Source of the DNA: Polaromonas sp. JS666
GTDB taxonomy: Bacteria > Pseudomonadota > Gammaproteobacteria > Burkholderiales > Burkholderiaceae_C
Direction of reading: 5' to 3'
NCBI RefSeq assembly: GCF_000013865.1
Contig: NC_007948.1
Span: forward strand, 992,001-1,056,000
DNA length: 64,000 nt
Shown: positions 52,179 to 60,290 of the stretch, in pieces
Numbering within the stretch: position 1 is the stretch's first letter
Layout of the letters: the number at the start of each line of letters is the position of its first letter
Position numbers and translations under genes: made by a program
The notes under the pieces: generated by a model
The model's input: the letters and a program-made list of their open reading frames with translations, nothing else
Told to the model about the DNA's origin: nothing
The model's database searches: none

Positions 52179-52672
52179 AAGTCGCACCGCCTGTTGTGGC
52201 TGACCTCACGGCTTTGGTGAAACTGGGTCAGCTGTGCCACCTGGAGAGCCGCTTCGCGCGTTTGCCCTACGACGGTGAGCGCGTCGCCCAGCGATTTGCC
52301 CGCATGATCGAACAGCCGCTGTCCACCACCTTCTTTGTGGCTGCACGGCAGACCTCGGGTGAGTTGCACGGTCTGATGATAGGCACCATCGACGAGTATT
52401 TCTTTTCCCGTGAACGCATCGCCTCTTCGATTTTCTTGCTGGTGCATCCCGAGCATCGCGGAGGACTGGCCGCCATCAAGATGGTGATGGCCTTTCGGGC
52501 CTGGGCCCACGCCCGTGCCGCCGCCGAGGTGTACATCGGCGTGGCCAGTGGCGTGTCCATTCACCGCACCGGGCGCTTTCTGTCCAAGTTGGGCTTGACG
52601 CTCACTGGCGGTAATTACTCGGCCTGGCTGCCCGTTCCACCGTGCGATGCGGACTCTGCCGCCATTTGCTAG
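52175..52672 (+). CDS. GNAT-type acyltransferase in type I secretion operon
   Basis: 165-aa protein with a GNAT fold. The acyl-CoA-binding strand and loop appear as IFLLVHPEHRGGLAAIKMVM (the Q/RxxGxG/A-like turn is HRGGLA), preceded by LHGLMIGTIDEYFFS. The start is uncertain. TTG 52175 overlaps the TGA of the giant gene, whereas an ATG at 52124 would overlap it by 55 bp. It lies between the effector and its exporter, so it may modify the effector or its neighbours. It is distinct from the HlyC-type acyltransferase at 57790. Confidence 0.75.
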   Translation: MKVAPPVVADLTALVKLGQLCHLESRFARLPYDGERVAQRFARMIEQPLSTTFFVAARQTSGELHGLMIGTIDEYFFSRERIASSIFLLVHPEHRGGLAAIKMVMAFRAWAHARAAAEVYIGVASGVSIHRTGRFLSKLGLTLTGGNYSAWLPVPPCDADSAAIC

Positions 52673-52681
52673 ATTTTTTAC

Positions 52682-54916
52682 TTGTTTGAGCCTTTCGTGC
52701 AATCCGTCACCTCACCTCAAAAAACCAATTCGTCAGAGCCCGGCCAACTCACTGCTGCCGACGCAATATCCACAGCCTCCTTATCGGATTTATATGGACT
52801 GATCGCATCCTTCTTGCATCTGGTGGGCGCTAGCGCTGATGTGGCACGCCTGGCCGAGCACCACGCCTGGCCGGCCGAAGGTCCCGACAGCGCGACTCTG
52901 GTTCAGTCCTTGCAGGGATTGGCACTGGAGGTCAAACATCACCAGACCTCGTTCAATAAACTCATTCGCGGGTCCTTGCCCGCGCTCGCACGCGGACCGG
53001 ATGGGCATTGGCTACTCATAGGCCATGCCAGCAAAGACTGTGTGGTGGTACAAGCCAGCGGCGCCGCACAGCCGCGACAGCTTTCCTGGGCTCAGTTTGC
53101 CCAGCAGATGGCCCCGCAAACCCGGCTGGAATGGATCACGGCGCGCCCACAAGCCGTGGCGATGGACAACGGAACTCCTGATCCAAATTTCGGGGTCGGC
53201 TGGTTCTGGACCTCACTCAGCCAGTACAAACGTGTGCTCGGTGAGGTCTTGCTTGCCTCCTTCTTTGTGCAGATATTCGCGCTGCTCACACCGCTGATTT
53301 TTCAGGTGGTGATAGACAAGGTGCTGACGCACCGTTCGATGACAACGCTGGATGTGATGGTGGTTGCCCTGCTGGGAGTAGGGCTCTTCGAGGTGATGCT
53401 GGGTGCCATGCGGCATTACCTCTTTACCCACACCACCAACCGTGTGGATGTGGAGCTGGGGGCCAAGCTGTTTCGCCACCTGTTGCATCTGCCCCTGTCT
53501 TACTTCGAGTCACGGCGCAGTGGCGATACGGTGGCCCGGGTGCGCGAACTGGAGAACGCACGCAACTTCATGACGGGCAGCGCCCTGACCAGTTGGCTGG
53601 ACCTGTTCTTTGCCGTTGTTTTCCTTGGCGTGATGTTTTATTACAGCGTGACGCTCACCCTGATCGTGGTTGGCTCCCTGCCGGTGTTCTTCGCTGCGTC
53701 CTGGCTCATAACGCCGCTGATGCGAAAGAAGCTTGAAGACAAGTTCGCGCTGGGCGCCGAGAACCAGACCTTTCTTGTGGAAACCGTCACCTCCATGGAA
53801 ACGCTCAAGAGTCATGCGGTGGAAGGTGCGTGGCAACGGGATTGGGAGCGGCGCCTGTGCGACTATGTGACGGCCGCCTTCGAATCGGGTCATCTGGGAA
53901 ACGCCACCAACCAGTTTATCGGCCTGGCGAGCAAGGTGTTGACGGTATTGTTGCTGTACTTTGGCGCCAGGCTGGTCATCGACGGCGACCTGACAGTGGG
54001 CGGCCTGATCGCCTTCAACATGCTGTCGGGTCGTGTCAATGCACCGATCCTGAAGCTCGCCTCGCTGTGGCAGGACTTTACGCAGATGAAGGTCAGCATC
54101 AAGCGCCTGGCCGACATCATGAATGCGACCCCCGAACCCGTATTCCGGCCCGGACGCAGCACACCGCCTGCACTGGAAGGCCGCGTGACATTCGAGCATG
54201 TCTCGTTTCGCTATGCCCAGAGCGCTCCCGAGGTGCTCTGCGACGTGAGCGTGGACATCTGTCCCGGCGAGATCGTGGGAATTACCGGCATTTCCGGCGC
54301 GGGCAAGACCACCTTCATGCGGTTGATGCAGCGATTGTATCTTCCGGAGAAGGGCCGTGTTTTGCTTGATGGCATGGACTTGAGTGTGGTGGACACCGCC
54401 TGGTTGCGCCGGCAGATTGGCGTGGTCGGGCAGGACACGGCCCTGTTCAACCGCTCGGTGCGTGAAAACATCGCCCTGGGCAATCCGGCGATCGCCATGG
54501 ACTCCGTGATGGAAAGCGCGCGACTGGCTGGTGCGCACGAATTCATCCTGCAACTGCCTGAGGGTTATGACACGGTGATTGGCGAGCGGGGCAGCAAACT
54601 CTCGGGCGGGCAGCGCTCGCGCATTGCGATTGCGCGGGCGCTGGTGAACAACCCGCAAATCCTGTTATTCGACGAAGCCACCGCCGCTCTGGACTACGAA
54701 AGCGAGCGGGTGATTCACGACAACATGGCCCGGATCTGCGAAGGACGCACCGTGTTCATTGTGGCGCACCGGCTGTCCACCTTGCGGATGGCTCACCGCA
54801 TCCTGGTGCTGGATCGTGGCCGTTTGACGGAGACCGGCAACCATCGCGAACTCATGAACATTAATGGCCGCTACGCCTCGTTGTACCAGGCGCATCAGGT
54901 GCTGGAGGCTGCATGA
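52682..54916 (+). CDS. HlyB-type type I secretion ABC transporter
   Basis: 744-aa inner-membrane exporter subunit. The N-terminal 130 residues form a C39-like domain lacking the catalytic cysteine, as in HlyB, used to dock unfolded RTX-type substrate. The membrane domain contains VELGAKLFRHLLHLPLSYFE and SRRSGDTVARVRELE, almost as in HlyB. Walker A is GISGAGKTT, signature LSGGQRSRIAIARAL, Walker B ILLFDEATAALD, switch IVAHRLSTL. Starts are non-standard: TTG 52682 or GTG 52697, and no upstream ribosome-binding site is convincing. It overlaps hlyD by 4 bp. Confidence 0.93.
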   Translation: MFEPFVQSVTSPQKTNSSEPGQLTAADAISTASLSDLYGLIASFLHLVGASADVARLAEHHAWPAEGPDSATLVQSLQGLALEVKHHQTSFNKLIRGSLPALARGPDGHWLLIGHASKDCVVVQASGAAQPRQLSWAQFAQQMAPQTRLEWITARPQAVAMDNGTPDPNFGVGWFWTSLSQYKRVLGEVLLASFFVQIFALLTPLIFQVVIDKVLTHRSMTTLDVMVVALLGVGLFEVMLGAMRHYLFTHTTNRVDVELGAKLFRHLLHLPLSYFESRRSGDTVARVRELENARNFMTGSALTSWLDLFFAVVFLGVMFYYSVTLTLIVVGSLPVFFAASWLITPLMRKKLEDKFALGAENQTFLVETVTSMETLKSHAVEGAWQRDWERRLCDYVTAAFESGHLGNATNQFIGLASKVLTVLLLYFGARLVIDGDLTVGGLIAFNMLSGRVNAPILKLASLWQDFTQMKVSIKRLADIMNATPEPVFRPGRSTPPALEGRVTFEHVSFRYAQSAPEVLCDVSVDICPGEIVGITGISGAGKTTFMRLMQRLYLPEKGRVLLDGMDLSVVDTAWLRRQIGVVGQDTALFNRSVRENIALGNPAIAMDSVMESARLAGAHEFILQLPEGYDTVIGERGSKLSGGQRSRIAIARALVNNPQILLFDEATAALDYESERVIHDNMARICEGRTVFIVAHRLSTLRMAHRILVLDRGRLTETGNHRELMNINGRYASLYQAHQVLEAA

Positions 54917-56247
54917 AGAACAAGAGCGGCACCCACTCAGCTGAACATGCCATGTTCAGCACGGCAGCCATTGCAATGCGGCAACAACCACCTGCCAGAG
55001 TGGCACGCATGGTCACCCTGGCCATCTGCGTCATGGCCGCCGCCGCACTGGCCTACGCCAGCCTGGCATCGATGGATATTGTGGTCACGGCACAGGGGCG
55101 CGTCAGTGCCTCGGGCAAGAGCAAGGTCATCCAGCCGCTGGAAGCAGGAGTCGTCAAGGCCATTGCGGTCAGGGACGGCCAGTCCGTCAAAGCTGGCGAC
55201 TTGCTCCTGGAGCTCGACGCCACCGCCACCCTGGCCGATCGTGACCGGCTCCAGCGTGAATTTTGGGAAACCCAGGCGGACGTGTTACGGCTTAACGCCT
55301 TGCTATCGGGCAAGGTGGCTTGGGCGGAAGCGCGCGATTTGCCGGTCGCGATGGTTGCCAATCAGCAGGCGGTGCTGGCCAGCCGGCGCAGTGAGCAGGA
55401 TGCCCGTGTAGCGGCGCTGGACGCCGATATTGCGCGACGTACAGCCGATCATGAGGCCATCTCGGCCAATATCGCCCAGTTGCACAACAGCCTGCCGCTG
55501 GTGCGCAAGAAGCACGAAATGCGCGAGGAACTGGCCACCACGGGCCATATCGCGCAGACGGGGCTGATCGAAACCCGGCTTGAACTGCTGGGCATGGAAA
55601 AAGACCTCTCCGTCATGGGCAAGCGGCTCAATGAATCTGCGGCAAGCCTTCATGCTTCTGTCCAGCAGCGAAAACAGGCGCAGGCCGAGTTTCGTGCCCG
55701 GGCCAGTGCCGAACTGGTGGACGCCATCCGCAAGCATGATGCAGCGCGCCAGGAGCTGACCAAGGCCACCCAGCGTCGCGACTTGCAAACCCTGCGCAGC
55801 CCGATTGACGGCGTGGTACAGCAACTGGCAGTCACCACGGTCGGCGGTGTGGTTACTCAAGCGCAGGCACTGATGACCATCGTGCCACATCACGCGGCCC
55901 TGGAAGTTGATGCCCAGATCAATAATCGCGATATCGGTCATGTCAAGGTCGGCCAGCGCGTGATCAACAAGGTGGAGACCTTCGATTTCACCCGTTTCGG
56001 ATACATCGAAGGCATGGTGCAGTGGGTGGGCACCGATGCCGTGATTGATCCCAAGCTCGGACCTGTCTACCCGGTGCGTATCAAGTTGAATTCGGTTGAG
56101 ACACCGAACGTTGTGAACGGTTTGCACGGAGCCGTCACGGCCGGCATGAGTGTGAGCTCGGATATCCGCACGGGTGAGCGCCGCATGATCGAATACTTCA
56201 TCGCACCCATGCTGCGCTACCAGCAGGAGGCCTTGCGTGAAAGATAA
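54913..56247 (+). CDS. HlyD-type membrane fusion protein
   Basis: 444-aa adaptor linking the ABC exporter to the outer-membrane channel. One N-terminal transmembrane helix (VTLAICVMAAAALAYASLAS, about residues 37-56) is followed by a lipoyl half (GKSKVIQPLEAGVVKAIAV). A long coiled-coil hairpin spans about residues 105-290, and the second lipoyl half (LRSPIDGVVQQLAVTT, GGVV) and beta-barrel close the protein. Length and the C-terminus resemble HlyD. It starts inside the hlyB stop (ATGA) and ends overlapping the tolC-like gene by 11 bp. Confidence 0.92.
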   Translation: MKNKSGTHSAEHAMFSTAAIAMRQQPPARVARMVTLAICVMAAAALAYASLASMDIVVTAQGRVSASGKSKVIQPLEAGVVKAIAVRDGQSVKAGDLLLELDATATLADRDRLQREFWETQADVLRLNALLSGKVAWAEARDLPVAMVANQQAVLASRRSEQDARVAALDADIARRTADHEAISANIAQLHNSLPLVRKKHEMREELATTGHIAQTGLIETRLELLGMEKDLSVMGKRLNESAASLHASVQQRKQAQAEFRARASAELVDAIRKHDAARQELTKATQRRDLQTLRSPIDGVVQQLAVTTVGGVVTQAQALMTIVPHHAALEVDAQINNRDIGHVKVGQRVINKVETFDFTRFGYIEGMVQWVGTDAVIDPKLGPVYPVRIKLNSVETPNVVNGLHGAVTAGMSVSSDIRTGERRMIEYFIAPMLRYQQEALRER

Positions 56248-57793
56248 AGTACTTTCGCGCATGTTGTTGCGCCCAGCGCATTGGGCCAATCCTGCTTCTT
56301 CCCTCTTTGGGGAAAGGAGGGGAGTGCTCTTTGCGGCAGCGCTTTTTTCAGTCAAGGTCAGCAAATCTTGCGCCGTAGGCCCTCATCCCAGCCTTCCCCC
56401 AGCGGGGGAAGGAGCAAGAAAACGGGCCGAACGCGGCATTTGGTGGCCCCATCTGCGGCCAGGGCTGATACCTTTGGTCGGCGTACCTTTGCTCCTGGGG
56501 TCATTTGGTGCTCTGGCTGACAACTTACTGGAGGTTTACCGCAAGGCGCAGGAGCGAGACCCGACCTACCGCGGAGCAGTCCATGCGCTGCAGGCGGCGC
56601 GTGAGCGGGTGCCCCAGGCGCGTGCCGGGTTAATGCCCGCCGTGAATCTGGTTGGTGCGACCAGCCAGCAATCAGGGCAGGCTGCTTTCAGTGGGGCCCC
56701 TTATGTAGACCGCAACGTGCGCAGCCGGAACTGGAATCTGCAACTGACACAGCCGCTGTGGCGCGCGGCCAGCTGGGTGGCCCTGAGCCAAGCCGAACAA
56801 CAGGAGTTGCTGGCCGAGGCACAGTTTCGGCAAACCGAACAAGAGTTGATACTGCGCACGGCGCAGGCCTATCTGGACGTGCTGGTGGCGCAGGAGGCCG
56901 AACGCGTGGCGCGTCTGCAGATCGGCGCTGTCGAACAGCAATTGGGCTTGGCGCGCCGTAACTTCGAGGTGGGCGTGGCGACGGTGACTGATGTCCACGA
57001 GGCCAAGTCCCGGCTCGACCTGTCACGCGCTCAAGCGGTCGCTGCAGCCAGCGAGACGGAGAACAAGCGCGCTGAGCTTGCACGCATCCTGGGAGACTCG
57101 GGAGCGCGCCTGGCACGCTTGCACGACAACGGCCGCTTGCCGGGTTTACAGCCCGAGACTGTCCAACTCTGGGTGGAAAGTGCCCGCGAGCAGTCCCTGC
57201 AGGTGCGCATCGCCTTGGCGGCCCTGGACGTGGCGGACCGGGAAATCGCCAAACACCGGGCGACTCATTTGCCCACTCTTGACTTGACGGCCGGCTATGG
57301 CACTAACTTCACCTCCGGCAGTATTACCTCGCCGGCGGATATTGCAACCCGCACACGCTCTGGTCAAGTCGGGCTGAATCTGAACATCCCGCTTTACGCC
57401 GGCGGTGGGGTCCAGGCACGCGTGCGCGAAGCCACTGCCTTGAAAGACAAAGCGGGGGAGGAGCTGGAGGCAGCTCGCCGGCACGCGATCACGCAGGCGC
57501 GCCAGGCATTCTCTGGCGTCGTCAATGGTGCGGCGCAGGTCGAGGCGCTGGAATCTGCCATTTCCTCCAGCAAGAGTTCACTCGATGCCAACAAGGTCGG
57601 CTACCGCATCGGCACGCGTATCAATATTGATGTGCTGAACGCCGAGCAGCAGCTTCATGCCGCTCAGCGCGACTGGCACAAGGCGCGTGTCGAGACCCTG
57701 ATGCAGGGCCTGCGTTTGAAGGCCTCGAATGCAACGCTGGGCGAGACGGATTTGCAAGCCATCAATGATCTATTGGAAACAGAAAAACCATGA
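56237..57793 (+). CDS. TolC-type outer-membrane channel with repeat-invaded N-terminus
   Basis: 518-aa outer-membrane efflux protein. The mature part begins near residue 96 (DNLLEVYRKAQERDPTYRGA) and contains the duplicated alpha-barrel pattern, e.g. TAQAYLDVLVAQEAERVARL and GTRINIDVLNAEQQLHAAQR. The first 95 residues are abnormal. Two palindromic repeats lie in them, one encoding HPSLPPAGEGA, before the likely signal peptide core GLIPLVGVPLLLGSFGALA. From the first ATG the signal core would be internal and might not work. No ATG lies nearer; TTG in IPLVG is one option. Function in secretion is inferred from the operon. Confidence 0.85.
   Translation: MKDKVLSRMLLRPAHWANPASSLFGERRGVLFAAALFSVKVSKSCAVGPHPSLPPAGEGARKRAERGIWWPHLRPGLIPLVGVPLLLGSFGALADNLLEVYRKAQERDPTYRGAVHALQAARERVPQARAGLMPAVNLVGATSQQSGQAAFSGAPYVDRNVRSRNWNLQLTQPLWRAASWVALSQAEQQELLAEAQFRQTEQELILRTAQAYLDVLVAQEAERVARLQIGAVEQQLGLARRNFEVGVATVTDVHEAKSRLDLSRAQAVAAASETENKRAELARILGDSGARLARLHDNGRLPGLQPETVQLWVESAREQSLQVRIALAALDVADREIAKHRATHLPTLDLTAGYGTNFTSGSITSPADIATRTRSGQVGLNLNIPLYAGGGVQARVREATALKDKAGEELEAARRHAITQARQAFSGVVNGAAQVEALESAISSSKSSLDANKVGYRIGTRINIDVLNAEQQLHAAQRDWHKARVETLMQGLRLKASNATLGETDLQAINDLLETEKP
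56298..56319. repeat. CTTCCC/GGGGAAAGGAG repeat inside tolC-like gene (unit 1)
   Basis: CTTCCCTCTTTGGGGAAAGG forms a hairpin and is in frame with the tolC-like gene, encoding SLFGERR. It is related to 36051-36074. Confidence 0.65.
56392..56414. repeat. CTTCCC/GGGGAAGGAG repeat inside tolC-like gene (unit 2)
   Basis: CCTTCCCCCAGCGGGGGAAGG forms a strong hairpin, preceded by CCTCATCCCAG, and encodes SLPPAGEG in the tolC-like protein. It belongs to the same family as unit 1. Confidence 0.72.
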
Positions 57794-58329
57794 CGAAGAC
57801 ATCGCCACCATCCACGCAGCTTCCTGCCGGCTCCGGGGAAGCTAACCCCATGGCTCCGGAGGAGCTGGCAGCGCTGGCTGAGCTTGCCAAAAAGCAGGCG
57901 CACAAGGTGCTTGCGAAGGTTCCGCTATTGGGTCCCGTGGCATGGCTGATGATGCAACAGGCCACCAGCCGGCACACGCTGCTCAGCGAACTGGAATGGC
58001 GTGTCATGCCGGCGCTGGTCCTCGACCAGGCAAAGCTTTACCTGAAGGACGAGGCACCCGTGGCATTTGTCTCGTGGGCGCGACTCAGCGATGCGGTGGT
58101 GCAACGCTACAAAACGGCTCCCCATCAACTCACTGCCGCAGACTGGGTCTCGGGTGATCAGATATGGTTGATCGATGTGTTCACGCCATTTGGTGGTGCG
58201 CAGGATGTACTCAAGGATTTGCGCGAGAAGGTGTTTGCCGGGCAGGTCGTGCACCAGTTGGTGCCGACCGCTCCTGCACTAGCCAAAGTATTGACTTGGC
58301 CCGCGGTATTCCCCACGGCAAGTACATGA
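57790..58329 (+). CDS. HlyC-type toxin-activating lysine acyltransferase
   Basis: 179-aa protein of the HlyC family, which transfers a fatty acyl chain from acyl-ACP to lysines of a secreted toxin before export. The domain starts at residue 50 with LGPVAWLMMQ. The likely catalytic histidine is in SRHTLLSE and the aspartate in IWLIDVFTPFGG. Also matching are WRVMPALVLDQAKLYL, VAFVSWARLS and ADWVSGDQIW. An extra 45-residue N-terminus is poorly structured. It is the last gene of the secretion operon and overlaps the tolC-like gene by 4 bp. Its presence argues that the giant protein is acylated and acts as a toxin and not only as an adhesin. Confidence 0.87.
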   Translation: MTKTSPPSTQLPAGSGEANPMAPEELAALAELAKKQAHKVLAKVPLLGPVAWLMMQQATSRHTLLSELEWRVMPALVLDQAKLYLKDEAPVAFVSWARLSDAVVQRYKTAPHQLTAADWVSGDQIWLIDVFTPFGGAQDVLKDLREKVFAGQVVHQLVPTAPALAKVLTWPAVFPTAST

Positions 58330-58393
58330 TCAGGATTGGCGCGTATAGCCGGTTTTTCTTCTAGTGGTAGCGACCGGTGCGACAATTCAAGCC

Positions 58394-59461
58394 ATGACTT
58401 CAGCCATCAGCACCCCGGTTTCCACCCTGACCATCACCCGCCCCGACGACTGGCACCTGCATGTGCGGGACGGCGACGCATTGAGCACGGTGGTGCCGCA
58501 TACCGCCGCCCAGTTTGGCCGGGCCATCATCATGCCCAACCTGCGCCCGCCGGTGACCACCGCGGCCCAGGCTGTTGCCTACCGCGAGCGCATCCAGGCC
58601 GCCGTGCCCGCGGGCGTGGCTTTCGAGCCGCTGATGACGCTGTATTTGACCGACAACCTGCCGCCCGACGAGATCAAGCGGGCCAAAGAGGCCGGCGTGG
58701 TCGCCACCAAGCTCTACCCGGCCGGCGCCACCACCAACAGCGATGCGGGCGTGACCGACCTGCGCAAGACCTACAAGACACTCGAAGCGATGCAGCGCGA
58801 AGGCCTGCTGCTGCTGGTGCATGGCGAGGTGACCTCGCCCGACATTGACCTGTTTGACCGCGAGGCGGTGTTCATCGACACGCAGCTGATTCCACTGCGC
58901 CGCGATTTCCCTGAGCTGAAGATCGTGTTTGAGCACATCACCACGAAAGAAGCCGCGCAGTATGTGCATGACGCCGACCGCTTCACGGGCGCCACCATCA
59001 CCGCGCACCATCTGCTGTACAACCGCAACGCGATTTTCACCGGCGGCATCCGGCCGCACTACTACTGCCTGCCCGTGCTCAAGCGCGAAACGCATCGCGT
59101 CGCGCTGGTCGAGGCGGCCACCAGTGGCAACCACCGGTTTTTCCTCGGCACGGACAGCGCACCGCACCCGGCCCACCTCAAGGAGCATGCCACCGGCTGC
59201 GCCGGCTGCTACACCGCCCATGCGGCGATGGAGCTGTATGCCGAAGCCTTTGATGCGGCGGGCGCACTCGACAAGCTCGAGGCCTTTGCCAGTTTCAACG
59301 GCGCGGACTTCTATGGCTTGCCGCGCAACCAGGGCACCATCACCCTGAAAAAGGAAAGCTGGCGGCCCCCCGAGAGTTATGCGTTTGGCGAGGCTGAACT
59401 CAAGCCGCTGCGCTCGGGTGAAAGCCTGCCATGGAAGCTTTACTCCACCCGGAGCGAATGA
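58394..59461 (+). CDS. pyrC: Dihydroorotase, class II
   Basis: 355-aa zinc amidohydrolase closing carbamoyl-aspartate to dihydroorotate in pyrimidine synthesis. Metal ligands are seen in DWHLHVRDG (residues 21-29), the carbamylated lysine in [17 protein letters not shown], histidines in LLVHGEV and FEHITT, and the aspartate in [11 protein letters not shown] start at ATG 58394 ([10 protein letters not shown]), over an upstream start at 58364. Its stop overlaps the start of the NYN-domain gene. It marks the return to housekeeping DNA after the secretion island. Confidence 0.94.
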   Translation: MTSAISTPVSTLTITRPDDWHLHVRDGDALSTVVPHTAAQFGRAIIMPNLRPPVTTAAQAVAYRERIQAAVPAGVAFEPLMTLYLTDNLPPDEIKRAKEAGVVATKLYPAGATTNSDAGVTDLRKTYKTLEAMQREGLLLLVHGEVTSPDIDLFDREAVFIDTQLIPLRRDFPELKIVFEHITTKEAAQYVHDADRFTGATITAHHLLYNRNAIFTGGIRPHYYCLPVLKRETHRVALVEAATSGNHRFFLGTDSAPHPAHLKEHATGCAGCYTAHAAMELYAEAFDAAGALDKLEAFASFNGADFYGLPRNQGTITLKKESWRPPESYAFGEAELKPLRSGESLPWKLYSTRSE

Positions 59462-60243
59462 TGGACCACAAACCGCGCGTTGCCCTGCTGATTGACGCCG
59501 ACAATTCACCGGCGTCCAAAATAGACCTGATCCTCAACGAGTTGTCGACCTTTGGCGAGACCAATATTCGCCGTGCTTACGGCAACTGGAAAAAGAGCGA
59601 ACTCAAGGGCTGGGAAGAAGCGCTGCATGAGCATGCCATTCGCCCCATGCAGCAGTTTGACTACAGCAAAGGCAAAAACGCCAGCGACATGGCCATGGTG
59701 ATTGACGCGCTGGAGCTGCTCTACACCGACCGGCCCGATGCCTTTGGCATTGTGTCGTCCGATGCCGACTTCACGCCGCTGGTGATGCACCTGCGTGCCA
59801 AGGGCGCGGCCGTTTACGGGTTTGGCGCGCAGAAGACGCCCGAACCTTTTGTGAACGCATGTTCGAAGTTCCTGTTCCTGGATAAATTGCGTCCCCTGGC
59901 CATGGGCGATGCCGCAGGCGGCGCTGCCGGGGACACCCGCGATGACGGCGAGGCGGTGACTGCGGCCCCCTTGCGTGCCACGCCGGCGCAGCTCAAGCAG
60001 GACGCCAAGCTCGTCATGCTGCTGCGCAATGCCGTGCAGGCGGCGGCCGATGACGAGGGCTGGGCGCGCGTGGGAGCGGTAGGCACCCAGATCGCCAACC
60101 AGGCCTCGTTTGACCATCGCAACTATGGTTATGCGACGCTGACCAAACTGCTGGTCGCCACGCAGCTGTTTGAAATCGCCGACGAAGGCAAGTCCACCGT
60201 GGCAGTGCGCGACAAGCGGCTGAACAAAACGGCCCGGGCCTGA
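59461..60243 (+). CDS. NYN-domain protein with C-terminal LOTUS/OST-HTH domain
   Basis: 260-aa protein. The N-terminal NYN (PIN-like, LabA type) nuclease domain shows RVALLIDADNSP, then GKNASDMAMVIDALELLY and GIVSSDADFTPLVMHLRAKG, with the acidic residues expected for metal binding. A C-terminal OST-HTH/LOTUS-like RNA-binding region spans about residues 175-250 (LLRNAVQAAADDEGWARVGA, then NYGYATLTKLLVATQLFEI). Probably an RNA-directed enzyme; its substrates are unknown. ATG 59461 overlaps the pyrC stop, and a second ATG 3 bp earlier is possible. Confidence 0.87.
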   Translation: MDHKPRVALLIDADNSPASKIDLILNELSTFGETNIRRAYGNWKKSELKGWEEALHEHAIRPMQQFDYSKGKNASDMAMVIDALELLYTDRPDAFGIVSSDADFTPLVMHLRAKGAAVYGFGAQKTPEPFVNACSKFLFLDKLRPLAMGDAAGGAAGDTRDDGEAVTAAPLRATPAQLKQDAKLVMLLRNAVQAAADDEGWARVGAVGTQIANQASFDHRNYGYATLTKLLVATQLFEIADEGKSTVAVRDKRLNKTARA

Positions 60244-60290
60244 GGTTGAGCCGGGTGAGGCTGCAGGGCGTGGATCACCCCGCAGCTGTT

